Source: Bacteroidales bacterium (lineage in GTDB: Bacteria > Bacteroidota > Bacteroidia > Bacteroidales > JAGOPY01). From it: a stretch of 13,758 bases of DNA. Location of the stretch: contig DAOWEV010000071.1 in the NCBI GenBank assembly GCA_030638325.1, forward strand, positions 1 through 13,758. The letters are read 5' to 3'. The notes under the pieces are model-generated. The model did no database searches. It was not told where the DNA came from and worked only from the letters and a program-made list of their open reading frames with translations. Every line of letters begins with the position of its first letter. The first letter of the stretch is position 1. Position numbers and translations under genes: made by a program. This document shows, piece after piece, positions 1-6,393 of the stretch.

Positions 1-1158
1 CTCGTACTGTGCGATCCCGATTCAGATAATTCTGATGGCGCTAACTGGTCAGTATCCCAACTTTACCAGGGAACAAATGCCAATGGCGATTCCATCTGGG
101 GATCTCCCGGAATGGAAAATTGCCTGATTGCACCGGATCCTGATTTTGTAGCGGATAATACTTCCATCACAACAGGCGGAGCCGTTAATTTCACTGATCT
201 TACAGTGGGAGAGCCAACCCTGTGGACATGGACTTTCATCGGCGGTGACCCGGGATCTCACAACGGGCAAAACCCACCTCCGATTGTTTATAATACCGCG
301 GGCACTTATTCGGTCTCTCTTTATGTGGAAAATGTTGTGGGTGGCAATACTGAAACAAAGACTGATTATATCACAGTAGGATCATTCCCCACTGCAGACT
401 TTGAAGCCAGCGATGAAGTGATACTGGTGGGTAATTCCATTGATTTCACAGACCTCTCATTAGGTGAGCCGACTTCCTGGTCGTGGACTTTTGAAGGGGG
501 TACTCCAGGCACTTCTACAGAACAACATCCAACAGGCATTTTGTATGATACTGATGGCAGCTTCGATGTTACCCTAATCGTAGAAAACAACTCCGGTATA
601 GATACCCTGGTGAAAGCAGATTATATCGCTGTGGGATATGTCCCTGTGGCTGATTTTGAAGCCAGCGACGATACCATTTATATTGGTGAGACCATCGATT
701 TCACTGACCTCTCCCTGAATAATCCGGATACCTGGTCGTGGACCTTTGAGGGTGGCGATCCCGGGACTTCTTCCCAGCAAAACCCATCCGCGATCATGTA
801 TAATACAGAAGGAACATATGATGTAACTCTAATGGTTGAAAGTATCTTCGGAAGTGACACACTGACCAAAGAAGATATGATCGTTGTAGTAGATCCGGTG
901 GGCATAAAAGAGTTCAATTCATGGACCTTTAAAATCTATCCCAACCCGGGCAATGGCGCATTCTCCATTGAAAAGAATACGGCTATCCCATTGGATATGC
1001 AAATTTACTCAATCACCGGGCAGTTGATAAAATCCATTCAGATGAACAACATGAAAATGGATGCAGACCTGACCGAACTCAACAAGGGTATCTATTTTAT
1101 CAGGATGATTGAAAGAGGCTCGAATGTTTTTGTGACAAAGAAGCTGGTGATATATTAA
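1..1158 (+). CDS. Secreted PKD-repeat protein with T9SS sorting tail (5' partial)
   Basis: The frame is open from base 1, so the gene starts upstream; the first internal ATG (112) is not the start. The first ~37 residues, with the D-P-D-S-D-N-S and W-G-S-P-G-M-E-N patterns, resemble the end of a lamin-tail-type domain seen in Bacteroidota exoproteins. Three PKD-like Ig-fold repeats follow (136-381, 382-636, 637-900), each with an F-T-D-L core, a W-x-W-x-F strand, a G-G-x-P-G turn and a Y-x-x-x-G-x-x-x-V-x-L-x-V-E strand. The last ~85 residues have the type A T9SS tail: I-Y-P-N-P (934-948), then the I-Y-S-I-T-G-Q and L-x-x-G-I-Y-F-I-R motifs, ending in K-K-L-V-I-Y. Family knowledge says such proteins cross the outer membrane through T9SS and are anchored or released. 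PKD repeats usually act as spacers or bind glycans or protein. The catalytic or adhesive part, if any, is off-window, so the specific role is unknown. Confidence 0.9.
   Translation, partial: LVLCDPDSDNSDGANWSVSQLYQGTNANGDSIWGSPGMENCLIAPDPDFVADNTSITTGGAVNFTDLTVGEPTLWTWTFIGGDPGSHNGQNPPPIVYNTAGTYSVSLYVENVVGGNTETKTDYITVGSFPTADFEASDEVILVGNSIDFTDLSLGEPTSWSWTFEGGTPGTSTEQHPTGILYDTDGSFDVTLIVENNSGIDTLVKADYIAVGYVPVADFEASDDTIYIGETIDFTDLSLNNPDTWSWTFEGGDPGTSSQQNPSAIMYNTEGTYDVTLMVESIFGSDTLTKEDMIVVVDPVGIKEFNSWTFKIYPNPGNGAFSIEKNTAIPLDMQIYSITGQLIKSIQMNNMKMDADLTELNKGIYFIRMIERGSNVFVTKKLVIY
136..900 (+). repeat. Three tandem PKD-domain coding repeats
   Basis: Three consecutive units of about 82-88 codons. Units 2 and 3 are the more alike at protein level: both have A-D-F-E-A-S-D, F-T-D-L-S-L, W-S-W-T-F-E-G-G and a conserved D-T-L-x-K-x-D ending. 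Unit 1 is more divergent (W-T-W-T-F-I-G-G). This fits stepwise duplication, with the copy between units 2 and 3 being the most recent. It is a domain-level coding repeat, not a mobile element. Confidence 0.8.
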
Positions 1159-1164
1159 ATATTA

Positions 1165-1378
1165 GCCCCAAAGGGGCGGTAATCAATAACCTCGGGCATC
1201 AGCCCGGGGGTTATGCAATACAATACAACATAAGCACCACAGGTGCGTAATCAATGACATCAATTATGATGAACGCTATGTATGGGACTAATGATTACAC
1301 CCCGTTGGGGCTTGTGGGTATGGCATATCATTAACCCCGTGCTACTCACGGGGCTAATGATTTACGCACCTTTGGTGC
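1165..1378. repeat. Intergenic hairpin cluster with nested inverted repeats
   Basis: This occupies most of the 333-base gap after the PKD gene. Six hairpins are visible: GCCCC-aaa-GGGGC (1165-1177), TAACCTCGGGC-atca-GCCCGGGGGTTA with a bulge (1187-1213), GCACC-aca-GGTGC (1234-1246), CCCC-gtt-GGGG (1300-1310), CCCCGTG-ctact-CACGGGG (1335-1353) and GCACC-ttt-GGTGC (1366-1378). The fifth extends to a 15-bp stem with one mismatch (ATCATTA / TAATGAT arms, 1327-1361). Hairpins also pair with each other in inverted orientation: 1234-1253 with 1358-1378, and 1164-1185 with about 1291-1312. The layout resembles REP/BIME-type palindromic repeats; similar GC-hairpin intergenic repeats occur in other Bacteroidota. 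The first hairpin lies 6 bases after the stop codon and could also help end transcription or protect the 3' end. No coding frame is credible here. Confidence 0.75.
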
Positions 1379-1429
1379 TCGAAAATTGTAAATTACAAAT
1401 TGACTTTTTCTTTATGGGTGTCCCAATGC

Positions 1430-1465
1430 GGAAAACAGGAGACTTCGTACTCCAAAGTCTTTTCC
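1430..1465. other. Stem-loop between convergent genes
   Basis: GGAAAA (1430-1435) pairs with TTTTCC (1460-1465). Inside it, GGAG (1438-1441) can pair with CTCC (1450-1453), or alternatively AGACTT (1440-1445) with AAGTCT (1455-1460). The structure sits between the convergent ends of the PKD gene and the minus-strand peptidase. A bidirectional, weak terminator is possible, but there is no long U-run after the stem, so this is tentative. A further small inverted pair (TTGTAA / TTACAA) lies near 1385-1398. Confidence 0.35.
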
Positions 1466-1491
1466 TCTAAAATAATGGTAGTACTTGTGAT

Positions 1492-3399
1492 TTAAAGATT
1501 TTCTTTAAGGAATTTTTCCATAGCGCGGTAGAAGTCGAAACGGTTTTCTTCATTCCGGAAACCATGGCCTTCATCATCCTTAACCATATATTCCACAACA
1601 ATACCCCTAACTTTCAGCGCTTCAACGATCTGGTCGGATTCATCCTTGTTCACCCTCGGGTCATTGGCGCCCTGCGCGATAAATAAGGGAGTGATAATCT
1701 TATCGGCATTCAGGGCAGGTGATGTGGCCACCCACTGGAGGCTGTCTGTTTTCGGATTCCCAACCATTTCATACATCATTTCCAGGTAAGGCTTCCAATA
1801 AGGAGGAATGGTCTCCAGGAAAGTAAAGATGTTGGATACCCCGACATAATCAATGGCAGCAGCATAAAACTCAGGGTCTTTTACGATGCCTTCCAGTGCG
1901 GCATATCCTCCATAACTACCACCATAGATAGCCAGCCGGTCTTTATCGGCAATACCCTTATCGATCAACCATTTGGCGCCGTCAGTGATATCGTCCTGCA
2001 TGGTCAGTCCCCACTGCTTGAAAGATATTTCCCAGAAATTTTTCCCATAGCCGGTAGAACCGCGAAAGTTCATCTGCAACACAGCATATCCCCTGTTAGC
2101 GAGGAATTGAATTTCAGGGTTAAAGCCCCAGCTATCTCTCGCCCAGGGCCCACCATGAGGGTTCACAACCACCGGCAGGTCTTTTGCGTTATCCATGGTA
2201 TACCCTTTTGGTAAAGTAAGATAACCATGAATGGTCAATCCATCACGCGATGTATATTTGATGGGATTTACACTGGCCATTTCATTCTCATCGATCCACG
2301 GACTTACATCTACGATCTTACTTATTTCGTCAGTGTCTTTATTGTAAATATAGTAGGCGCCCAAAGAACGGTCGCTGTATGTCCTGACAATAAACACATC
2401 TTCATTTTTAGTATAGCCACTGATGCCGAGCTCATAATCACCAAGGTCTTTGTTCAGCCGTTCAAACAGATCTTTTGTGACTGCATCAAAGAAATAACGC
2501 TCTCTTTTATAGGATTCAAATGATGCTGATGTCAACACTTTTCTCTTTCTGGAATAATATACCCCGGAAACATCATAATCAGGGTTCTCATATAAGACTG
2601 CCAACTCTTTTCCCGTCCTGATATCCAGCACAACAACGGCAGTTTTATCCCGGTTCAGGTTTGATACTGCAAAGACATTCTGATTGTCGAAAGTAAAAAA
2701 TACCGGGTATACGGTTTCCTTGAAATTTGTAGTGAGTACCGGTTTGAACTCATCCTTTTCCGTTTCACGGAACAATAATTGAGTATTGATGCCGTCTACA
2801 ATTGCTATTGCAACCCTGAGCTTACCATCATGATCAAATATCCAGCTCTGAATGTTTCCCGGATTTTCAGCCAGCATCTCCATCTCACCGGTCTTGATAT
2901 TCAGCCGGAAAGGATCAAAAACCTGTGGATTTCGTTTGTTCAGCCCGATAATAACTTCATCCGGGATATCCTCCAGGTCATCGATGATTTCGGTCCTGAC
3001 CCCCTCAAAGTCCGTATAACACGTTAAATTGCTTCCATCTATGTTTACTCCGTAAAGTTTCCAGTTTTCATTGCCTCCGTCATCTTTAATATAGAGTACC
3101 TGCTCATCATTCGGCCAGAAGTAAGCGGCAATATCCCGGTCGGTTTCAGCTGTCAGCCGGAGAGCTTCATCTTTCCCGATTTCCTGCACAAACACATTCA
3201 TTCGATTCTCGTATGGAGCTTTGAACGAGAAATATTTTCCCCCGGGAGATATTTTATAACTGGATTTATCGGGATTCTTAAAAAAGTCTTCTAAAGGTAT
3301 TTTCTTTGATGTCATAGTTTTAGGCTCATTAGTACATGCCGTCATTAAAACTGCTAATCCAATCATGATCAGCATGATAGCATTTATTCCTGATTTCAT
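1492..3399 (-). CDS. S9 family peptidase (prolyl oligopeptidase / acylaminoacyl-peptidase type), lipoprotein
   Basis: 635 residues, a usual full length for the S9 family. The N-terminus is a signal peptide with a lipobox ending T-A-C (Cys21 or Cys22), so the mature enzyme should be lipid-anchored in the periplasm or outer membrane. Residues ~35-360 are beta-propeller-like repeats with blade motifs such as Y-F-W-P-N-D-E-Q-V-L-Y-I and W-K-L-Y. Residues ~385-635 are an alpha/beta-hydrolase domain. It carries the H-G-G-P oxyanion motif (His415), the nucleophile elbow G-G-S-Y-G-G (Ser495), Asp580 in G-A-N-D-P-R and His612 in D-E-G-H-G-F, so the Ser-Asp-His triad is complete. The family cleaves short peptides, often after proline or from acylated N-termini; here it probably takes part in peptide scavenging or turnover. 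The ATG at 3399 is supported by the signal peptide and a promoter-like box upstream. Exact specificity cannot be read from sequence. Confidence 0.93.
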   Translation of the reverse strand: MKSGINAIMLIMIGLAVLMTACTNEPKTMTSKKIPLEDFFKNPDKSSYKISPGGKYFSFKAPYENRMNVFVQEIGKDEALRLTAETDRDIAAYFWPNDEQVLYIKDDGGNENWKLYGVNIDGSNLTCYTDFEGVRTEIIDDLEDIPDEVIIGLNKRNPQVFDPFRLNIKTGEMEMLAENPGNIQSWIFDHDGKLRVAIAIVDGINTQLLFRETEKDEFKPVLTTNFKETVYPVFFTFDNQNVFAVSNLNRDKTAVVVLDIRTGKELAVLYENPDYDVSGVYYSRKRKVLTSASFESYKRERYFFDAVTKDLFERLNKDLGDYELGISGYTKNEDVFIVRTYSDRSLGAYYIYNKDTDEISKIVDVSPWIDENEMASVNPIKYTSRDGLTIHGYLTLPKGYTMDNAKDLPVVVNPHGGPWARDSWGFNPEIQFLANRGYAVLQMNFRGSTGYGKNFWEISFKQWGLTMQDDITDGAKWLIDKGIADKDRLAIYGGSYGGYAALEGIVKDPEFYAAAIDYVGVSNIFTFLETIPPYWKPYLEMMYEMVGNPKTDSLQWVATSPALNADKIITPLFIAQGANDPRVNKDESDQIVEALKVRGIVVEYMVKDDEGHGFRNEENRFDFYRAMEKFLKENL

Positions 3400-3436
3400 A
3401 ATAATTTATTTTAGGTTAGATAATTAATAATGACCG

Positions 3437-3466
3437 CAAAATTAATAAATGATCCACACTATCAAC
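3437..3466 (-). promoter_or_regulatory. Candidate Bacteroidota promoter for the S9 peptidase gene
   Basis: On the minus strand a perfect TAnnTTTG box (TAATTTTG, 3437-3444) lies 37 bases before the ATG. A GTTG (3463-3466), 18 bases further upstream, could be the -33 TTG element. The spacing fits the loose range known for the primary sigma factor of this phylum. The -33 match is weak. Confidence 0.45.
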
Positions 3467-3484
3467 CAAGGCTTGATAATTATA

Positions 3485-3514
3485 ACCCTTAGGGTCAGAT
3501 GTGCCCCTAAGGGT
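3485..3514 (-). terminator. Perfect 10-bp stem-loop overlapping the TPR gene stop codon
   Basis: ACCCTTAGGG (3485-3494) and CCCTAAGGGT (3505-3514) form a perfect 10-bp stem around a 10-base loop. On the minus strand the 5' arm contains the last codons and the TAG stop of the TPR gene. The 3' arm is followed by an A/T-rich stretch but no clean U-run. It is plausibly a terminator or mRNA 3'-end stabiliser between the TPR and peptidase genes. A second small stem (ATCAA / TTGAT, 3461-3477) lies next to it. Confidence 0.45.
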
Positions 3515-4769
3515 CAAATAATCCCAGAATTATTTTTATATTTTTTAGCGCCAGCATCGCTTCCTCAGAATCAGGATTAATTTCCATAGCTTTCTCAAAA
3601 TACGGCTGCGATATCTCAAAATTCGCTTTGGCCTTTGCTAATAATTCAAGATACCTGAATTCATCAGATTCTGCTCCGGCCTGCTCATAGAATTGCTTAC
3701 CATGGCTGTAATAAATGACACCGAGGTTAAAATATGCCAATTCCTTGCCGTCATCGAGATTAATTGCCAGTATGTAAGTTTCAATTGCCCTGTTAATATC
3801 TGAGTGTTCCAGCAAGGATGCATAAGTAACCAGCAGGTCGTAATTAGCCGGACTTTCATCGATTGTCTCCTCAAATCTCTTCAGAGCCTGGTCATATTCT
3901 TCAGGCAGGCTCATTAAGAGGTCCAGTTCAAAATTCTTCAGATCCGCCAGGGCTAATTGATATTTTCTCTCCTCTTTATCAGCGTCCGCCGGTTCAGCCA
4001 TGGTCTTTACCAGTTCCCATCGTACATATTCTCCCTCCATGAATTGCTGCCCTTCCTGTAATGTAAACAACGCCAGGGCAGGTTTATCCAGGGTGTATCT
4101 TTCAATGAGAGCTTTCCTGTAAAAAACATAAGCCATCAGGAAATCGGGTTTACCAGGGCGTTCCTTTTTATATAAAACAATAGATATCTCAAAATGTTCA
4201 AGCGCTGCATGATCATGGCCCTGTCCGCTGAGCACCTGAGCCATCAGATCATGTGCCAGGTAGGTTCCCCGGATTGTCAAAGCTGCCGTCAGGTAGTTTT
4301 CAGCCAGTTTGAAAGCACCTGAAGGATCAGTTCCGTTTTTCTGTTGATCGCTTCCCAGGTTTACTGCCCGCATCCCATCCTGGAGTAAGCCATTATACAG
4401 GTCATTGAGTTGAAATGTGATTTTCTCTTTCAGGCTTCCGTCATCATTTTCCCTGGCGCTTATGAGATCCTTGTATACCTCCAGAAAAGCCAGTTCATAT
4501 TTGCTCATCATTTCATGATCATTGAAAAGGATAGCCTGCCTGATCAGCCCAAGTCGGGTCAGGGCCCTGTAGTAATATGCCCTGGTGACATTTTCCGGAT
4601 GAAGCTCTTCCGGATAACTCAATGCTTGTTCCAGATCAAAAAGCGCTTCTTCATAAGCACCTTTCTCAAAAGCGCTGATACCGGAAGTAACTTTATCATC
4701 CTGTGCCTTAAGGCTAACAGAAAATAATACCAACAAGATCAGGAAAGATCCTTTAAAATGCGCAGCCAT
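3507..4769 (-). CDS. Secreted or periplasmic TPR-repeat protein
   Basis: 420 residues. The N-terminus is a typical signal peptide: a Lys-containing start, a hydrophobic core (residues 8-20), then S-L-K-A with likely cleavage after Ala22. The mature part is helical with TPR-like pairs. The clearest are near residues 26-80 (A-F-E-K-G-A-Y-E-E-A then A-Y-Y-Y-R-A), 152-205 (A-E-N-Y-L-T-A-A then H-A-A-L-E-H-F-E), 290-360 (Y-D-Q-A-L-K-R-F-E and A-Y-F-N-L-G-V-I-Y-Y) and 383-415 (A-x-P-Y-F-E-K-A-M-E-I-N-P). TPR arrays serve as protein-binding scaffolds. There is no enzyme domain, lipobox or outer-membrane barrel, so the partner is unknown. It lies between a lipoprotein gene (134 bp upstream) and the S9 peptidase gene (107 bp downstream), all on one strand. 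The ATG at 4769 gives the signal peptide directly and is the preferred start. Confidence 0.85.
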   Translation of the reverse strand: MAAHFKGSFLILLVLFSVSLKAQDDKVTSGISAFEKGAYEEALFDLEQALSYPEELHPENVTRAYYYRALTRLGLIRQAILFNDHEMMSKYELAFLEVYKDLISARENDDGSLKEKITFQLNDLYNGLLQDGMRAVNLGSDQQKNGTDPSGAFKLAENYLTAALTIRGTYLAHDLMAQVLSGQGHDHAALEHFEISIVLYKKERPGKPDFLMAYVFYRKALIERYTLDKPALALFTLQEGQQFMEGEYVRWELVKTMAEPADADKEERKYQLALADLKNFELDLLMSLPEEYDQALKRFEETIDESPANYDLLVTYASLLEHSDINRAIETYILAINLDDGKELAYFNLGVIYYSHGKQFYEQAGAESDEFRYLELLAKAKANFEISQPYFEKAMEINPDSEEAMLALKNIKIILGLFDP

Positions 4770-4793
4770 GGTGTTGTTTGCTTTTTTGTTGCG

Positions 4794-4821
4794 GTATTCA
4801 GTTTCCAGTCTTCAGTCTGTT
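4794..4821. repeat. Short heptamer tandem repeat (GTCTTCA type)
   Basis: Imperfect 7-bp units GTTTCCA (4801-4807), GTCTTCA (4808-4814) and GTCTGTT (4815-4821), with a partial unit before them. They lie just upstream of the minus-strand TPR gene start. Too few and too degenerate to be certain alone, but the window has other 7-bp arrays. Confidence 0.4.
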
Positions 4822-4847
4822 GATTTAAATTCCCGCATAGCGGTTTC

Positions 4848-4896
4848 AATTCCTAATTCCTGATTCTTAATTCCTAATTCCTAATTCCTAATTAAT
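4848..4896. repeat. Heptamer tandem repeat AATTCCT, about 7 units
   Basis: Seven consecutive 7-bp units. AATTCCT is exact at 4848-4854, 4855-4861, 4869-4875, 4876-4882 and 4883-4889. GATTCTT (4862-4868) and AATTAAT (4890-4896) are degenerate. The array sits between the NTF2-like lipoprotein gene, whose stop is 8 bases away, and the TPR gene. It is in neither coding region and forms no strong hairpin. Tracts of this sort can change copy number by replication slippage. Confidence 0.8.
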
Positions 4897-4903
4897 TTAG
4901 CAT

Positions 4904-5482
4904 CTATTCCCTTTGTTGCCACTCATCCAGCAATTGAAACCATAAAGATGCTTTTTGCTCACTGAATTCAAATTGGCCTCCAGGCATCAGTTGTTGCATT
5001 TCTTCAGGATGGTTTTCAGAAGCCCATAGGAAAAATTCATTGAACATATCAGACAGGTCATTTATACTTTCTTCCGTCATCGCTGCCACAGTGATCTTAA
5101 ATATCTTACCATCTTTGAAAATTAAGCGCGTTCCCGGATTATAGACTATACGATCAATGCCGGCATGAGAGAACCAGTTATTTCTTTCGATTATGGTACC
5201 CACAATGATCGTATCACCATGAACTTCCCAACTGTCATATATGAGGTTGGAGGCGATCGCCGCATCCCAGGCTTCCATCTTGCGGATATCCCGGATAGGG
5301 GGCTGATCCATCATCTGAAAACTGGCATTTTCATGGAAATAGCTCAGAGCCTTTTCAACATCGTGATTATTATGGCTTTGCAAATAAGCCATCATGGTTT
5401 CTTCGATATCAGTCTTGCCTGAACAAGCTATCAAAAAAAGTAAAATTACCAATGTAGCGAGTAGAGTTTTTGAAATTTTCAT
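4904..5482 (-). CDS. Lipoprotein with NTF2/SnoaL-like fold
   Basis: 192 residues. Residues 1-20 are a lipoprotein signal ending F-L-I-A-C (Cys20), so export and lipid anchoring are expected. Residues ~23-135 fit the NTF2-like cone fold: an opening helix (I-E-E-T-M-M-A-Y-L), the H-N-N-H-D-V-E-K-A-L-S-Y-F-H signature, F-Q-M-M-D near the pocket, then beta strands T-I-I-V-G-T-I-I-E-R and G-T-R-L-I-F-K-D-G-K-I-F-K-I. Most such domains bind a small ligand or act as small enzymes. No specific catalytic set is evident here, so the function is unassigned. The C-terminal ~55 residues form an extra helical, Met/Gln-rich extension. It is the first gene of the minus-strand trio. The start at 5482 is fixed by the signal peptide. 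Confidence 0.8.
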   Translation of the reverse strand: MKISKTLLATLVILLFLIACSGKTDIEETMMAYLQSHNNHDVEKALSYFHENASFQMMDQPPIRDIRKMEAWDAAIASNLIYDSWEVHGDTIIVGTIIERNNWFSHAGIDRIVYNPGTRLIFKDGKIFKITVAAMTEESINDLSDMFNEFFLWASENHPEEMQQLMPGGQFEFSEQKASLWFQLLDEWQQRE

Positions 5483-5566
5483 CAGTGGACTTTTCTTTTA
5501 AGTTTTCTATATTTTATACTATTACCCAATAAAAACATGTTTTTTTAGCAAGTTTTTTTTCATAGC

Positions 5567-5574
5567 CAAAAGTA
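5567..5574 (-). promoter_or_regulatory. Candidate -7 box for the NTF2-like lipoprotein gene
   Basis: On the minus strand TACTTTTG is a perfect match to TAnnTTTG, 84 bases before the ATG, which would leave an A/T-rich 5' leader of about 75 bases. No TTG or TTTG is seen at the expected -33 distance; the CCCCGAAAG palindrome lies there instead. The call rests on the -7 box alone. Confidence 0.35.
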
Positions 5575-5583
5575 AAATTGCTT

Positions 5584-5634
5584 TGGACTTCCCCCGAAAG
5601 CTTTCGGGGTCGGTCTTCGGACTTCCGACTTGCC
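5584..5634 (-). repeat. Heptamer array, minus-strand copy (GGC + AAGTCGG-AAGTCCG-AAGACCG)
   Basis: Read on the minus strand, 5634-5610 is GGC followed by three 7-bp units AAGTCGG, AAGTCCG and AAGACCG, and a final A. The palindrome follows, then another degenerate unit (5590-5584). The same order with one extra AAGTCGG unit occurs on the plus strand at 6408-6439. The two copies are therefore inverted and differ by one heptamer. Confidence 0.85.
5592..5609. repeat. Perfect 18-bp palindrome CCCCGAAAGCTTTCGGGG
   Basis: The two 9-base arms (5592-5600 and 5601-5609) are exact reverse complements with no loop. The palindrome is embedded in the heptamer array, so it may be an integral part of that repeat element rather than a regulatory site. 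An operator for the divergently read lipoprotein gene is an alternative, because it overlaps the -33 position of the candidate promoter. Confidence 0.75.
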
Positions 5635-5776
5635 ATTAAGGGCATTATGAAAATGAAAAACGACAAAATTAACAGAATTATGATAACCGGTGTCAGCAAT
5701 CTTGTGAGCGCCGCCCACCTGATGTCGGAATTCAGGAGTTTACTATGGTCATAATCAATATACACGGACAGGCATT

Positions 5777-5808
5777 ATTCCAACATTCCAATATTCCAAC
5801 ATTCCATC
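5777..5808. repeat. Octamer tandem repeat ATTCCAAC, four units
   Basis: Units of 8 bp: ATTCCAAC (5777-5784), ATTCCAAT (5785-5792), ATTCCAAC (5793-5800) and ATTCCATC (5801-5808). On the minus strand it begins GATGGAATG, which recurs on the plus strand at 6384-6392 at the other end of the TonB-receptor fragment. The array ends 9 bases before the fragment's first codon. Confidence 0.8.
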
Positions 5809-5817
5809 TTTTAAAAC

Positions 5818-6393
5818 ATGGCAGAAATACCGGGGGTTGACCTGATCTCGAAAGGCCCCGGGATTGGCACCCCGGTGATACGAGGCCTTTCCATGAGCAA
5901 TATTCTGTTCCTGAACAAATGCGTCCCATTACAGAATTACCAGTTCTCAGCAAATCACCCATATCTTGTCGATGAATACGGTGTGGACAGGATTGAAGTG
6001 ATCAAGGGACCGGCATCGCTGATCTATGGTTCGGGCGCAGTGGGCGGGGTGATCAACCTCATCGAAGAGCCGGTTTCCCCGGAAGGGAAGATCATGGGAG
6101 ATGCTAAGCTGAAATATTTCAGAAATATTTTCATCAAAGCTGGGATCGATCTTGCGTTTGCACAAAACAAGCATTCGGAATTTGAAACGGCTTCCCCGGC
6201 TTACAAGCTTATTGGCTTGGGAATAGGTCTTGACATCCGGTTGAAGCACCAGTTGATAAACCTCAGCCTGACCGCTATCAACCTGTTAAATATAACCTAT
6301 ATCGACCATCTTTCTACCCTGAAAGAACTGGGGATTTATGACATCGGAAGAAACATTACCTTTGCCATCAAAGTGCCGTTTATGATGGAATGA
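5818..6393 (+). pseudogene. TonB-dependent receptor remnant: plug fused to last barrel strands
   Basis: 191 codons without a stop, yet not a full receptor (the family usually has 600-1000 residues). Residues 3-97 are most of a plug domain, with P-G-V-D, I-G-T-P-V-I-R-G-L, Y-G-V-D-R-I-E-V-I-K-G-P and L-I-Y-G-S-G-A-V-G-G-V-I-N-L. Residues ~103-189 match the extreme C-terminal barrel: K-H-S-E-F-E-T, N-L-S-L-T-A-I-N-L-L-N-I-T-Y and L-G-I-Y-D-I-G-R-N-I, ending in the aromatic K-V-P-F. The first ~20 barrel strands are missing; the junction is near residues 100-104 (6111-6131). There a 9-bp direct repeat GAAATATTT occurs twice (6111-6119, 6122-6130). At the 5' end there is no signal peptide or TonB box: an in-frame TAA (5812-5814) precedes an ATG that was probably an internal codon or arose by chance. 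It cannot form a transport barrel. It is most likely a double-deleted pseudogene; a translated mini-protein is unlikely but not excluded. Confidence 0.85.

Larger units (their letters stand above)
5483..5817. other. 335-base gap: promoter-like box, palindrome, repeat arrays, no convincing gene
   Basis: The gap contains, in order: an A/T-rich leader for the minus-strand lipoprotein gene, a TAnnTTTG box, an 18-bp palindrome, a heptamer array, a 142-base unique spacer (5635-5776), and an octamer array ending just before the TonB-receptor fragment. A minus-strand frame through the spacer (GTG start at 5765, end 5514) would encode one hydrophobic helix, but it runs into the repeats and has no family features. 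I do not call it a gene. Confidence 0.6.

Noticed and set aside
1282..1470. Plus-strand 62-codon frame in the hairpin cluster
   Set aside because: It is built from palindromic repeats and the following stem-loop, with no protein-like pattern.
5514..5765. Minus-strand frame of 83 codons with a hydrophobic helix
   Set aside because: It starts at GTG, has no recognised motif, runs through the palindrome and heptamer array, and has no ribosome-binding or promoter support.
6357..6364. TACCTTTG as a -7 box for the acyltransferase gene
   Set aside because: It lies inside the receptor coding fragment (codons for I-T-F-A), with no TTG at the right distance; a chance match is likely.
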